NCBI GenBank assembly: GCA_023091735.1
Contig: JALKBU010000286.1
Location: 1-51,574 of the forward strand
Direction: 5' to 3'
DNA: 51,574 nucleotides
Source of the DNA: Trichomonas tenax
Lineage: Eukaryota > Parabasalia > Trichomonadida > Trichomonadidae
In this document: positions 10,505-20,119 of the stretch, piece after piece
Numbering within the stretch: the first letter of the stretch is position 1
Layout of the letters: the number at the start of each line of letters is the position of its first letter
Notes under the pieces: generated by a model
What the model was told of the DNA's origin: nothing
The model's database searches: none
What the model saw: the letters and a program-made list of their open reading frames with translations, nothing else
Position numbers and translations under genes: made by a program

Positions 10505-11257
10505 TTTAAAATTTTGCCAAGTTTTCAAAAAATTTAAGAAATATCATAGAAAAATTCTATGAGTTTTATCAAAATTTTAGGGAGGAAAACTTTGATTCCC
10601 TTCGCAGTCAAAAGTGAAAAAAATTGTGTGCGAATTGAGAGGACTCGTCACTTTTTTGCGAAAAATAAATTTAAAATGAAGTGTATTTTTACAAATCAAC
10701 AACAAAGGTATAGGATATAGAAGAGTGCTGAACCAAAATCAGCGGATTTGAGCGGGAAATATAAATTTGATTTCCCAAAATTTCAAGTATAAGGATTGAT
10801 GGCTTGAGGGATCCATCTGCAGGGAGTGTCGATTAAGGGTTCGATGTTAAATTGAGGAAATAAAGGGTCTGGGATCGTTGGAGAGCGAATGCTACTTCGT
10901 CTCAATTTGCACACAATATTTTTGATGTTTTTCACTCAATAATGGCAATAAACAAAACTTTTTGAGCAATAACAATAATGCATTATCATCGCCTATATGA
11001 TGCTATACATGAATGGAATAAATATTCTAAACGAAATCACTCCAGATATGAAAACTGTTATAAAAGACACAGATTCCAGTCAGAGTCATGTAATAGAATC
11101 AAAATTGTTACAGGCAAGCTTTTGCAACAGGTGCCTACTCTTCGAAAAAAGGTCTCCCTCTCAAATCGTGATACTATATGTGAGATCATGGAAATTTAGG
11201 ATATATAAATTGCATTTACTGCTTCAAACAAATAAAACAAAATAAAACAAAAAAATC
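10505..11257. other. Intergenic region with an inverted-repeat element
   Basis: No convincing gene. Two overlapping open frames near 10978-11245 lack family resemblance. The notable content is the inverted repeat described separately at 10614-10935. Confidence 0.5.
10614..10935. repeat. Inverted-repeat element, about 322 bp
   Basis: The left arm at 10614-10641 reads GTGAAAAAAATTGTGTGC then GAATTGAGA. The complement of 10900-10935 reads GTGAAAAACATC, AATATTGTGTGCAAATTGAGA, with a small insertion. The arms are about 28-36 bases and face each other across about 260 bp. The right arm lies just outside the GCN2-side open region. No coding capacity. The size resembles the 317-bp foldback element at 2186, but the end sequence differs. 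Confidence 0.5.
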
Positions 11258-14113
11258 TCATTTGGTATCATAATCTTTCATTTTCATGAGTGATCCGATA
11301 GCATTTTGGATCTTTTCTTTGGCCTCTTTCTTGACTGCATCCTTTGCTTGCACTGTGTATTCTCTTGTTCTGAGTGCTTCATTGTATGATACAACAATGA
11401 GTGCATATGAACTTTCTTTGAGTTTCTCGTCTGTTATTCTTGCAACAAAACCTGCTTCTTGAAGTTTCCTCATTAATGGTCGAAGGACAGAGTATTCTTC
11501 AAGGCATTTCTCTCTTGGGAATTTCGACATATTCTCTGCTGTGAGTTGTATAACTTGTTTCCTTCTTTGAGAACCAATAATGTTGAGGAGCTTCATTATT
11601 CTCATGTGAGAGCTTGTGATTGTTGCCGCAAGTGATTTATCGTGCATTTGGAATATCTTCGCAATCTTCATGTGGTAAGCAATGATGTATATATGCATAG
11701 TTGTTGGGATCGATTGCTGAACAAGCCTGGAGTCTTGTATCTCCCAGGACTTGATCTCGCATGAAGTTAAGAACAACTCAATGTCAGACGCGACTTTCTT
11801 TATGTTTGGATCACTGCTGTTCTCCATCCTTTTGAGGATACTATCTGAAGAATAGCCGTGCAAGTTGTTCTGCTCTATATACTGCGGAATTTCAGGATGG
11901 AAAATGAGTGCTCTGATTGGACAATCGATGAATTTGTGGATCAATGTAATTGCTGTCATTGCACATTCGATGTAATTATCGATGGCCGCCTTTGGGCCGA
12001 TAATTGAATAGCTTAAGTTCTCTTCTTCATCAACTTGAGAGTGTTTATCACTCTGCTCCCATGAGAAAACGAGCATGCAAGAAAACAACCTTATGGAACG
12101 AACCGAGTTTTGCTGTATCCATAAACCAATTGTCTGCGCCATATTTGATCTAAGATCCAGCAATCTTCCATCAGGGAGCATCAATGTCACAGAATTTTGC
12201 GAAGGCTTTCCAGAAACATTCCTAATAAATGGCGTGTTAAAGTATAAAGCGTTGTTTCTCATGCATATCTCATACCAAGCTTTCAACACTGCTCCTCTGC
12301 TGTCATGGAGAGCTGATTGCCTTGCTGGTGACTCCTCGAAGTCATTGAGTCTGAAAGGCAATCTTCTGCTATCTGAGAAGAAAGAGTGGATGACTTCATA
12401 AGCGAGTTTGCCGAGATTCTGCTGTCCAGCATTTAATATTGACATGAATTTCGATAAATCTTTGTTTGTAGTTGATTTGGGGTCTGTTGGGATTAACTTC
12501 GCTTGCAGAAGATCGATCGCACTTGGGCAGATTGTTGGTGACTGAACCAACAAAGAGACAATCTTTGCTTGGATAGGGAACGCGTCTGCCCAATGTGGTG
12601 GCATCTTTCCTTTTCTAATATCATTAAATGTTGCAGCTGATGATGTCTTGTTATCCTTTGGATAGAAAATCTGGAAGAAAATGCTTGCAAACGCCTGCAT
12701 ATCTCTTTTAGTGACAAGAATATCATTGTTGCTGCAATCAATCGTCTCAGGACCGAAGCCACCGAGTTTGATGTTGTCATTTTCATCGACATATATCGCA
12801 TCTGGAGCGAGATTGTTATGACATATTCCATTGCTGTGAATGTAGTGCAAAATTTCGAGAATCTGACGTGTGATGTCCCACTGCTTCTGCTGATCCATCT
12901 GCAGTGGGTATTGGAGTACCTCTGTAAGTGAACTGTGGTGGCAATACTCCATCTGAATGAAGTAGAATGTTTCAGATGATTGTTCATCTTCACACTGATC
13001 ATCTGTCGTTGATTCTTCTTCTTCATTGAATTGCGTGAAGTCTATTCTCTCTTCACGGTGTATACGTTCCGTTTTTCGTGGAGTTTTGACTTTATCAATT
13101 CTGAAATCATCTTTGATGACTTTTGCAAGCTCTCCTGAACATGTTTCAACCCAGGAGTTGTAGTAACGAACAAGGTAACGGTGCTGAAGAGAAGTGAGCT
13201 TCTTTAAGATGTTATTGAGTTTATCTATAGTTGCTGGTATATCTTTTGTGATTTTCATGCATTGTACAGTATAAACTCTTCGATCAATTCTGTTTGACGC
13301 CTTCACATAGCCTTGTCCCCATGAAAAAACGACAGAAAAATCATCAAAGAATCTTGAGGAAAGTTCTTTAATGTTTTTACCACCGGCATGAGAATGCTGG
13401 ACAATAAAGTGATCACGAATTGATGAAGGAATTTGTGTATTTTCGAATGATTTTTCGATGGTTGTTTTAATCTGTTCTGGTGTTAAATTATGTTCAAAAG
13501 TAACACCATGCTTCTTTTCGAGAAAATCTCTGCATTGAGTTATAGATTTTTCTCCGCCTAAAGCAGAATAAAGTGCGTAAATCAAAAATTGAGGCTGAAA
13601 TTCGACGATATTGTAGTGACTCGGTATATCGTTGCTGATTCTTTCATCAATCCACTGCTTTCTATACAGTTCTGAGAGTCTCGATTGAATTAATAATTTC
13701 ATTGTTTCGAAAGAGTCGGGAATATGGTCTGGAAGTTCGAGCGTTCGGTGAGATTCGTTGAGTTGGTAATTGATCTCGTTCGCTATCGTAGAAAAGTATT
13801 GCGTGTTCTTGCAATGAAGCAAAATTTTCCTGACAATGTTATAATCTATTTTAATAGGTGAATCATTCTTATTTTTCTTCGGAGTTTTGTCCAAATAGAC
13901 GAATGGAGGAATCTGAGGATATTTTATTGGAAACGTGAATTCATACGAAAGAATTTTGTTATTGTACTCGATATGCAGCTTGACAGTGTTGGGGGATTTA
14001 TATTCCGCCCTATCGCGATTGCCGTCACCAATGTAATCTTCGATTTCTTCACGATAACCTTTAATCATAATAATTTTTGAAGTGAATTCTAAAAGTGACA
14101 AATCTAAATACAT
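11258..14113 (-). CDS. GCN2-like protein with RWD, degenerate kinase and HisRS-like domains (predicted pseudokinase)
   Basis: 951 residues, ATG at 14113 directly after TCAA. Residues about 10-120 form an RWD domain (FPIKYPQIPPFVYL). Residues about 259-540 are a PEK/GCN2-type kinase fold: the glycine loop FSWGQGYVKASN, then HRYLVRYYNSWVE, the GCN2/PERK signature after helix C. An acidic insert and FYFIQMEYC follow. Residues about 580-800 resemble the GCN2 histidyl-tRNA-synthetase domain (LMLPDGRLLDLRSNMAQT), with a basic C-terminal helical end. Catalytic residues are missing: the VAIK lysine is Gln284 (YTVQC), HRD is HNN (432-434), the catalytic-loop Lys and Asn are Ala436 and Ala439, and DFG is GFG (452-454). 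True GCN2 has a pseudokinase followed by an active kinase; here only one kinase domain is seen and it looks dead. It may act as a scaffold or a sensor of uncharged tRNA. Confidence 0.85.
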   Translation of the reverse strand: MYLDLSLLEFTSKIIMIKGYREEIEDYIGDGNRDRAEYKSPNTVKLHIEYNNKILSYEFTFPIKYPQIPPFVYLDKTPKKNKNDSPIKIDYNIVRKILLHCKNTQYFSTIANEINYQLNESHRTLELPDHIPDSFETMKLLIQSRLSELYRKQWIDERISNDIPSHYNIVEFQPQFLIYALYSALGGEKSITQCRDFLEKKHGVTFEHNLTPEQIKTTIEKSFENTQIPSSIRDHFIVQHSHAGGKNIKELSSRFFDDFSVVFSWGQGYVKASNRIDRRVYTVQCMKITKDIPATIDKLNNILKKLTSLQHRYLVRYYNSWVETCSGELAKVIKDDFRIDKVKTPRKTERIHREERIDFTQFNEEEESTTDDQCEDEQSSETFYFIQMEYCHHSSLTEVLQYPLQMDQQKQWDITRQILEILHYIHSNGICHNNLAPDAIYVDENDNIKLGGFGPETIDCSNNDILVTKRDMQAFASIFFQIFYPKDNKTSSAATFNDIRKGKMPPHWADAFPIQAKIVSLLVQSPTICPSAIDLLQAKLIPTDPKSTTNKDLSKFMSILNAGQQNLGKLAYEVIHSFFSDSRRLPFRLNDFEESPARQSALHDSRGAVLKAWYEICMRNNALYFNTPFIRNVSGKPSQNSVTLMLPDGRLLDLRSNMAQTIGLWIQQNSVRSIRLFSCMLVFSWEQSDKHSQVDEEENLSYSIIGPKAAIDNYIECAMTAITLIHKFIDCPIRALIFHPEIPQYIEQNNLHGYSSDSILKRMENSSDPNIKKVASDIELFLTSCEIKSWEIQDSRLVQQSIPTTMHIYIIAYHMKIAKIFQMHDKSLAATITSSHMRIMKLLNIIGSQRRKQVIQLTAENMSKFPREKCLEEYSVLRPLMRKLQEAGFVARITDEKLKESSYALIVVSYNEALRTREYTVQAKDAVKKEAKEKIQNAIGSLMKMKDYDTK

Positions 14114-14120
14114 TTGACAA

Positions 14121-14345
14121 TCTGACCAATAAATCTCTCACATATTTAGAAAATTTGACATCATAAACTTCACAAATTTTGTTTCCCAACATTTTGTTGA
14201 TCTGACAAATAAACATACAAAATTGACACATAAATCATCATCATTTGACATATAAATTTCACAATTTTGGAATATGACAAGTAAACATAATACAATTGAC
14301 ATATAAACTTAACAAAACAGATACTTATCTGACAAAATAACACAT
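14121..14345. repeat. Degenerate TGACAnnnTAAA array in the GCN2/LZIC divergent promoter
   Basis: Eight copies of a loose unit TGAC(A/C)...TAAA, often followed by TTCACA, begin near 14122, 14156, 14202, 14223, 14245, 14275, 14296 and 14329, all in the same orientation. Spacing is about 21-23 bases or somewhat more. The array fills most of the 324-bp gap between the two start codons. The related TGACATGTAAA occurs in the foldback ends at 2241 and near 37317. It may be a tandem repeat or clustered binding sites. Confidence 0.6.
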
Positions 14346-14409
14346 TTCTTAAATAAGGTTATATTGTAAATTCAAAAATGTCAAAGTGAGTTCGAAATGT
14401 AACAATAAA

Positions 14410-14440
14410 ACTGACACCAAAAGTGACAGTCTCTCACATG
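14410..14440 (+). promoter_or_regulatory. Core promoter of the LZIC gene with TCA initiator
   Basis: TCTCACATG places an initiator-like TCACA (matching the trichomonad TCA(C/T)(A/T) pattern) directly on the start codon at 14438, implying a 5-prime UTR of only a few bases. Just upstream are TGACACCAAAA and AAAGTGACAG. The same TGACACCAAAA occurs shortly before the SPC25 start at 42294. Confidence 0.5.
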
Positions 14441-15025
14441 TCGAAAGTAGGAGCTCCCACAGACGAAACGCAGCGTCTTAAGGAGATGGTCGAGAGCCAG
14501 CTTCACAGATTGCTGTGCCAACTCAAAGACCTCGATGAATTAAAAGATCAATTGACAGAAGAAGAAATTACAGAAACAAAAGCCGAAACAATGGACGAAC
14601 TTCGTGAATTTAGAGATTCATTAGATAGAATGCTTGCTGGTGATATGACTCTCATGACTGAATTAAATGCAATGCGTTTGGCAATCAGAGCCGCCATCAA
14701 CGAAGCCTTCAAGACCCCAGAGGTCATCCGCATGTTCAGCTCTAGGCGTACTGATGAGCTTAAGTTGAGCCTCGAGAAGATTAAAGAGGCATGGCATCTT
14801 AAGTCCATCACGAAATCACAATACGAGGAGAAAGCAGTCGAAATTCTCACAGCTTTACAATCTCTCGGCGAACCTCTTTCTAACGAGGACGCAGCTTTTC
14901 TCAAAACACAAATCTCCAACAAGTTCAGCGAATTCGAAGAAAGCTCCAACAGTGTCAATCAAGCACAACAGAAATCTCTTATCGACAAGTTTGGCTCAGA
15001 AGCCAAAACTGCTGGTTCGAAATAA
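14438..15025 (+). CDS. LZIC: LZIC (leucine zipper and ICAT domain) homologue
   Basis: 195 residues from the ATG at 14438 (MSKVGAPTDE); the in-frame GTG at 14423 is not used because the initiator lies between them. It follows animal LZIC almost position by position: an N-terminal leucine zipper (LHRLLCQLKDLDELKDQL), then EFRDSLDRMLAGDMTL, MRLAIRAAINEAFKTPEVIRMF (the most conserved stretch), and a C-terminal ICAT-like helical domain (EILTALQSLGEPLSNEDAAFLK). The role of LZIC is poorly defined; the ICAT domain is named for beta-catenin inhibition, but LZIC is found in protists without Wnt signalling. The stop is embedded in ATAAAT, matching the TAAA poly(A) signal. Confidence 0.88.
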   Translation: MSKVGAPTDETQRLKEMVESQLHRLLCQLKDLDELKDQLTEEEITETKAETMDELREFRDSLDRMLAGDMTLMTELNAMRLAIRAAINEAFKTPEVIRMFSSRRTDELKLSLEKIKEAWHLKSITKSQYEEKAVEILTALQSLGEPLSNEDAAFLKTQISNKFSEFEESSNSVNQAQQKSLIDKFGSEAKTAGSK

Positions 15026-15264
15026 ATCTACGTAAGTCTTTTATTATTATTTGCCAAAAAGTTAGCTGGTATTTCACGAGGATTCTTCTAAATAATAATA
15101 GTTTTGCTTTTTATTACAATTTCATTTATAATGTTTTTTTATATTTTATTTTCTAGCAGAATACTTAAAATTAACTATATATCAATTCTATCCACATATA
15201 TAGAAATACTATATTTTCCCTATAATAAAAATTATTTGAGTAAAGAATAATATGACAATTCTAT

Positions 15265-16929
15265 TTATTCCTCGGAGTTCTGCGAGTACTCACTTAGGAT
15301 CCGCAGACCTTCATTCACTCCTCCTTTCTTTATCTCGTACTGCACCCTTGTCAATATATACTCGGGGCAGTTCTGGTCTTGTTCGCTGACTTTGGAGAGA
15401 TATGAATATGCGGACTGATAATCCTGATTGAGAATGTAGAGTTGTGCGTACGTGAGGTAGAACATAATAGATTTCTTCGATTGACCGATCGCTACCTCCA
15501 AGATCTGTGTTCTGAGATACTCGATCGCCTTATCTTTCTCGTGAAGCATGCAAAGAGCCTGTGCGCCATAGACTCTCGCGGTAAATTTAATCGCAGAGTC
15601 CGCTTCTGGGCTCGAAATGATTTCTTTCGCGTAGTTCGCAGCCTGTTCCCATTCGTTCATCTCGAGGGAAATGAATGTGCATATCAACAGCGCACTGATA
15701 AATAACTGGCCTTTCTTGCCACTCAGATGCACTGCATTAAGCGCACACCTCTGCGCAAACTCAAGATTCAAATCCTCCAATGCGCCATTCTTTGTATCCA
15801 TGAAATTCGAATACAACTTTGCTGATGACGTTGGAAGGATCGTGAAGCAGCGCGTTGGAGTGGAAAATCTACGCGCTATGACTTGAGAAAGTTGCATCTT
15901 CGCTCTTAATTTTGCGACATGCTTCTTGTAATACATGATGCAGCACTCAGCCAATCTAAGCCATAGATAGGGGAACTTAGGGATGACTGGGATGATTGAA
16001 TGGAAAACTTCGAACGCTTTTCGTGGTTTCTGCTTGAATAAAAGAGAGAGACCGATGTTATACAAAACTTGATGATATGGATTCGTGACTTCATCATTTC
16101 CTCGTGTTCCTAATGCCTTTGAGAAGTGCAATAACGCCGATGAATACTTCTCTTTGAGAATATCATATACACCGCGGTTATTTACAACTGAACAATCTGA
16201 TGAATAAAGATTTGGAACAGATTCGAGGATTTTTCCGTAAGCGTCGTTATCCTTGACGAAAAGTGAAGCAGATAATAATGGAAATACTTGATGAATTGTG
16301 AGATTCTTTTGCATCATATATTGTGTAAGTATTTTTTGTATTTCAGTCCTCGATGTATCATCGCCTTTGATGATATGCTTTGCAATGTTGACTTGCAGAG
16401 AGACGTAACTTATTTGATCCTCGATTATTTGTCTTCTTTGTGTATCTCCGAAGTGTTTGTTGAGCATTTCCTTCAACGCAGCGACAGGTTCGCCTCTCTT
16501 GACCTTCTCCGCAAGGAAGGCGCGCGCTTTATCGAAGTATCTCCAGTCATTTACGCTTGTAACGAGATCCATCGAAAGCAAAGATACAAAAAGAAGTGTA
16601 AGATCGTCGACAAATTTGGCGTGCAGCCAAATTGAGCTCAAAATATAGCTGCAGTTTTCGTACTGACATCGCTGGTAGTAATATAATGCAATATGATAAT
16701 TTAATAACGCCCAAGAAGGGTGAATCAACCATAATTCGTTAGACCCACACTCATCTTGAATTTTCTTGGTGATATCCATGAAAACTGGAAATGGATTTTT
16801 CCCTTCGACTAAATAATGGAGAATTGCGAGGTTGTGTTGTACAGAAATCGACTGATTTGGCATGCTTTCGTATTTATCAATAAGTTGTTTGTATTTTTCC
16901 TGATAAAATATATCCCGATCTGAAGACAT
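15265..16929 (-). CDS. CCR4-NOT complex subunit 10 (CNOT10)-like TPR protein
   Basis: 554 residues from the ATG at 16929 (MSSDRDIFYQ); TCATCCCGTG lies just upstream. The protein is all-helical with TPR units. The central part matches CNOT10: NNRGVYDILKEKYSSALLHF, then YNIGLSLLFKQKPRKAFEVF, then LWLRLAECCIMYYK, a sequence highly diagnostic for CNOT10. CNOT10 pairs with CNOT11 on the N-terminal arm of CNOT1 in the deadenylase complex that shortens mRNA poly(A) tails. It is shorter than the human protein (about 740 residues), mainly because low-complexity loops are absent. The stop lies in TAAAT. Codon use is mixed. Confidence 0.8.
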   Translation of the reverse strand: MSSDRDIFYQEKYKQLIDKYESMPNQSISVQHNLAILHYLVEGKNPFPVFMDITKKIQDECGSNELWLIHPSWALLNYHIALYYYQRCQYENCSYILSSIWLHAKFVDDLTLLFVSLLSMDLVTSVNDWRYFDKARAFLAEKVKRGEPVAALKEMLNKHFGDTQRRQIIEDQISYVSLQVNIAKHIIKGDDTSRTEIQKILTQYMMQKNLTIHQVFPLLSASLFVKDNDAYGKILESVPNLYSSDCSVVNNRGVYDILKEKYSSALLHFSKALGTRGNDEVTNPYHQVLYNIGLSLLFKQKPRKAFEVFHSIIPVIPKFPYLWLRLAECCIMYYKKHVAKLRAKMQLSQVIARRFSTPTRCFTILPTSSAKLYSNFMDTKNGALEDLNLEFAQRCALNAVHLSGKKGQLFISALLICTFISLEMNEWEQAANYAKEIISSPEADSAIKFTARVYGAQALCMLHEKDKAIEYLRTQILEVAIGQSKKSIMFYLTYAQLYILNQDYQSAYSYLSKVSEQDQNCPEYILTRVQYEIKKGGVNEGLRILSEYSQNSEE

Positions 16930-16939
16930 CACGGGATGA

Positions 16940-17610
16940 AAACTAAAATCTTTTGGAGCTATTCAGAACCTTATTTAATAAGGTTATTCTGCAGCAATGA
17001 TATTCTCGTTCATATTTATTTATCTGATATTAATAACATATTATGAACTTAATTATTTTATACTATTACTGCAATACTATAAATAAAGTTAATTTTCATA
17101 TATTATCATAGTTATACCAGATATCTGAAGATATAAATATGATATCTTAAATATCTAAATATACTTAACGATTATTCATAAATATTTTATTATATAATAT
17201 TCATGATATTGATTTTGTATAAATCAATACTTTAAAAATGAAAAGAAAAATTGATAGCATATATATGTAATTCACGCTAAAAATAAGATACCAAGTTTAT
17301 GGATATTATTTTTCCAATGTTGTATAGGTGTGCAATGAAAATATTTTATATCGAAAATAATTTTTCATACACTTCCCTATATATGATTTGGAAATAAAAG
17401 CCTATGAAGAGATGAGCATAACTATATAACAGTTCCAAATTTGACTGATAAATATAATAAAAGGAAAAAATATCAAATCAAAAACACAGAATATATGATA
17501 AAAATACAAGGAGAAGATTGATTTGTTGTAAAAAATTTTGCCAAATATATTTATATAAGAAAAATAGCATTTGGTATAAGGCGTTCATTGTATATTTTAG
17601 AATCGATTTC
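16940..17610. other. AT-rich intergenic stretch, nothing recognised
   Basis: About 670 bases of A/T-rich sequence with many ATAT runs between the CNOT10 promoter and the P2 3-prime end. I see no gene, tRNA or clear repeat. Confidence 0.5.
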
Positions 17611-17613
17611 TGT

Positions 17614-17937
17614 TTAAAAATCGAACATATCACCGAGGTCGAGTGGAGCAGCGGCTTCCTCCTCCTTAGCTTCCTCCTTTGGAGCTTCCTCGGCAGCGGC
17701 GGCAGCACCAGCAGCAGCTGGAGCAGCAGCAACGGCAGCACCTGTAGAGATCATCTTCTTAGCACCCTCTTCGATAAGAGCCTCGACATCCTTGCCCTCG
17801 AACTTAGCAATGACGTGATTAAGCTTCTGTTCATCGACTGCAGCGCCGACAGATTCAAGGATAGCCTTGACATCAGCAGCGGATGGTGTCTTGTTACCAC
17901 CAGCGATAGCAAGAAGGTAAGCAGCAACGTATTTCAT
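17614..17937 (-). CDS. RPLP2: 60S acidic ribosomal protein P2
   Basis: 107 residues. It has the P2 N-terminal dimerisation domain (MKYVAAYLLAIAGGN, TPSAADVKAILESVG), then an Ala-rich hinge and an acidic tail ending LGDMFDF, the counterpart of the usual MGFGLFD end. P1/P2 pairs form the lateral stalk of the large ribosomal subunit and recruit elongation factors. The gene is distinctly GC-richer than its surroundings, as expected of a highly expressed gene. The stop codon sits in TAAA. Confidence 0.97.
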   Translation of the reverse strand: MKYVAAYLLAIAGGNKTPSAADVKAILESVGAAVDEQKLNHVIAKFEGKDVEALIEEGAKKMISTGAAVAAAPAAAGAAAAAEEAPKEEAKEEEAAAPLDLGDMFDF

Positions 17938-17952
17938 GAGAAAAGGACGGCC
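17938..17952 (-). promoter_or_regulatory. CCTTTT-type initiator of the P2 gene
   Basis: On the minus strand the sequence before the P2 ATG reads GGCCGTCCTTTTCTC. A CCTTT-type element overlapping the start site has been described as an alternative core promoter in Trichomonas vaginalis (recalled, not checked). No other gene here has this arrangement. Confidence 0.35.
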
Positions 17953-17959
17953 AACCTGT

Positions 17960-19135
17960 CAAAACCGTCGCTCGCTCTAAAACTATTTGCGACTTTTCTC
18001 GTGTTTTTGGACTCTTTAAATGGTGTTTAATTCGTTTATATCGTTGTTTTGGTTGATGGAATCAAATGGACGCAAATTTTGTGCAACATTGGTATTTGAC
18101 TATTAACAGTATCATATACTGTTCATAAACTAATTACTTTGTTTATAGAAAAGAGTCATTGCCTTATATAAATATTTCAGAAAATATATTTTTCTTTTTT
18201 TAGACCTGATAATGAAATGTATTATTCACATTATCAAGTATAGTCATTTGAGCTATACATAACATTTAATTAATTTGATATTTTTCAAATCATAACTATT
18301 AATAAAAGCGTATCACATGTAGCATTAGCAAATGATGCTTGTAACATAGAATTCCTTGGAATCCAATAAAAGGTAACTGGAGTTTTAACCTTAATTTTTT
18401 TTAACATCCGTAATAGTTTAGATGGAGCTGGAGAGGTCAATACCGTGCACAGCTTGTTCTTACGTACACAATATAATTTACACGAGATATAGAGTGTTAT
18501 TATTTGAATGAAAAGCAGAACATAGCCTGTTTTGTGAAACAAATTTTAATTTTGATCTCGAACTCGTTGTTTCACCATGAAACTTAAACCAGATGTTTCC
18601 ATCAGCAAGAGAAGCACTTTAATGACGTTAACTATATATGTTAGTTTTCGGAATTTCGTATCTCAAAAATTACAGGAGTTACACGCTCATCACTCCGCAA
18701 GAATACATAGCGCACACCATGCATGCTCATTACAGATTATTAGTCAAATCGCTCTTGACAATTTTGAGAAACGATTTGAATCGCGCAAATAAAGCCGACA
18801 TGATCTTGCAACATGTTCGAATTTTAGTTAACCTACTATTTCGTATAACATCTACCCCAATATTTTAGTATATAAGTGTCAAAATTGCTCAAATTTGAAT
18901 CAAAGTTCTTCAATCTGGCGGTTATTTATGGTTAAGCTATACTGTTCGTTTGTACATATTATGTAGAGTTAATCATTAGGTTTCTGTAAGATAAACTGAT
19001 TTTTTTCACAATATTCTTCATTCGTGTGTAATAGTGATGTAATATAAAACTCATATATTTTGGTTCTACTAGTAAAAGTGTTTATATTATCTTAAGTTTC
19101 AAACTACAAAATTAACAATATTGAGGTAATTTTGT
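17960..19135. other. Gene-poor region
   Basis: No gene I can support. A minus-strand frame at 18285-18542 (no ATG) and overlapping plus-strand frames at 18577-18868 have protein-like patches but no family resemblance, and may be worn remnants. Confidence 0.35.
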
Positions 19136-19159
19136 TCATTATAGAAATTAAAAAAAGTG

Positions 19160-19209
19160 TGATTCAACTGGAATCGAACCAGGTCTGCGTAAGCTATACC
19201 ATTAGGCTA
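19160..19209 (-). pseudogene. Truncated tRNA pseudogene
   Basis: On the minus strand the sequence has a D-arm-like TAGCCTAATGGTATAGCT and a complete T-arm CTGGTTCGATTCCAG followed by TTGAATCA, a normal acceptor 3-prime strand plus discriminator base. The 5-prime half of the anticodon arm and the loop are missing (the D arm runs straight into ACGCAGA). The bases before TAGCC do not pair with TTGAATC. At about 50 bases it cannot fold as a nuclear tRNA. The anticodon, and hence the original specificity, cannot be read. Confidence 0.65.
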
Positions 19210-19935
19210 AAAAGTTTAAAGTTCTGCTTTTGGATTTTTGATATTTAATAATTTTAGAAAATTCGGGAATTAAATATCCTCGATTTTGTTGAATCATCCA
19301 CATAACAAATGTATAATATAATAATATCCATTATTTATTTTGCAAAAATATTCAATAATAACCCTAAAAACATGAAAACATTATTTTTCAAATAAAATTG
19401 TCAAAATTTATACAAACATACTAATTTAATTTTTCATTCTGTTTTTTTGCATAATGCAAAGACATATTTTCCCGATATTTTAATATGTTCATATATGGAG
19501 ACTATTTAATTCAATACTAGAGCTTCAAGGCGAAATCTCCAGTAATTTTTAATCCTCCTACCTTTATCCAATATTATTGATTTTTGCCATTTTTAGTTTA
19601 CACGAATATATCTAACATGTAATGAATTATTATGTCAAAAATATTAATGATTTCTAAAAATCATAATTCTGACTTCTAAAGTATTATTATCTCGATAAAT
19701 GAATCAAAAATTTAGAAGCATAAACTCTTTGTTATCTATGGGCAGTATAAAGTCATTTTAAAAACAAATCAGATTCAATATCTTAGTAAAGAACATAGTT
19801 CAATTTCATTCAAGTGCATCACCAAATTTAGTTTTTTATATGGATCTCATTACTTGATTCATTTAGAAAAATTGGCATTTTCCGAAAAATAAATAAATTT
19901 GTTTATTGACTTGAGACATGGAAAACGATGTTGTT

Positions 19936-20112
19936 TCAGAATGCACAGAACACATTAAGGGAGAAGAATTCTTTTGTGCATTCTAAAGGAGCGTCGCGGA
20001 AATATTCATAATCAGGGAAGAAGAAACTTGGAGAACAATAAGAGTTAGAAAGTGAATAATTGACAGGAACACCTGCATACGTTACATTGATTGTATTGAT
20101 GATTATGGTTCT
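19936..20112 (-). pseudogene. 3-prime fragment of an unknown secreted or surface-protein gene
   Basis: A 58-codon open frame without ATG reads as natural protein: TYAGVPVNYSLSNSYCSPSF, then PDYEYFRDAPLECTKEFF, and ends in CAF before a TGA. Further upstream on the same strand, to about 20640, other frames give short protein-like pieces with N-glycosylation sequons (ITKLNETIL, SSFVNETLKNRF) separated by stops. The Cys pairs and sequons suggest an exported protein. I do not recognise the family. Confidence 0.4.
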
Positions 20113-20119
20113 TTATAAG

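Noticed and set aside
14121..14345. TGACA...TAAA array as CRISPR-like
   Set aside because: Units are degenerate and unevenly spaced, without true spacers.
17518..18030. 170-codon plus-strand frame opposite P2
   Set aside because: Antisense of the P2 gene with Ser/Gly-rich shadow composition.
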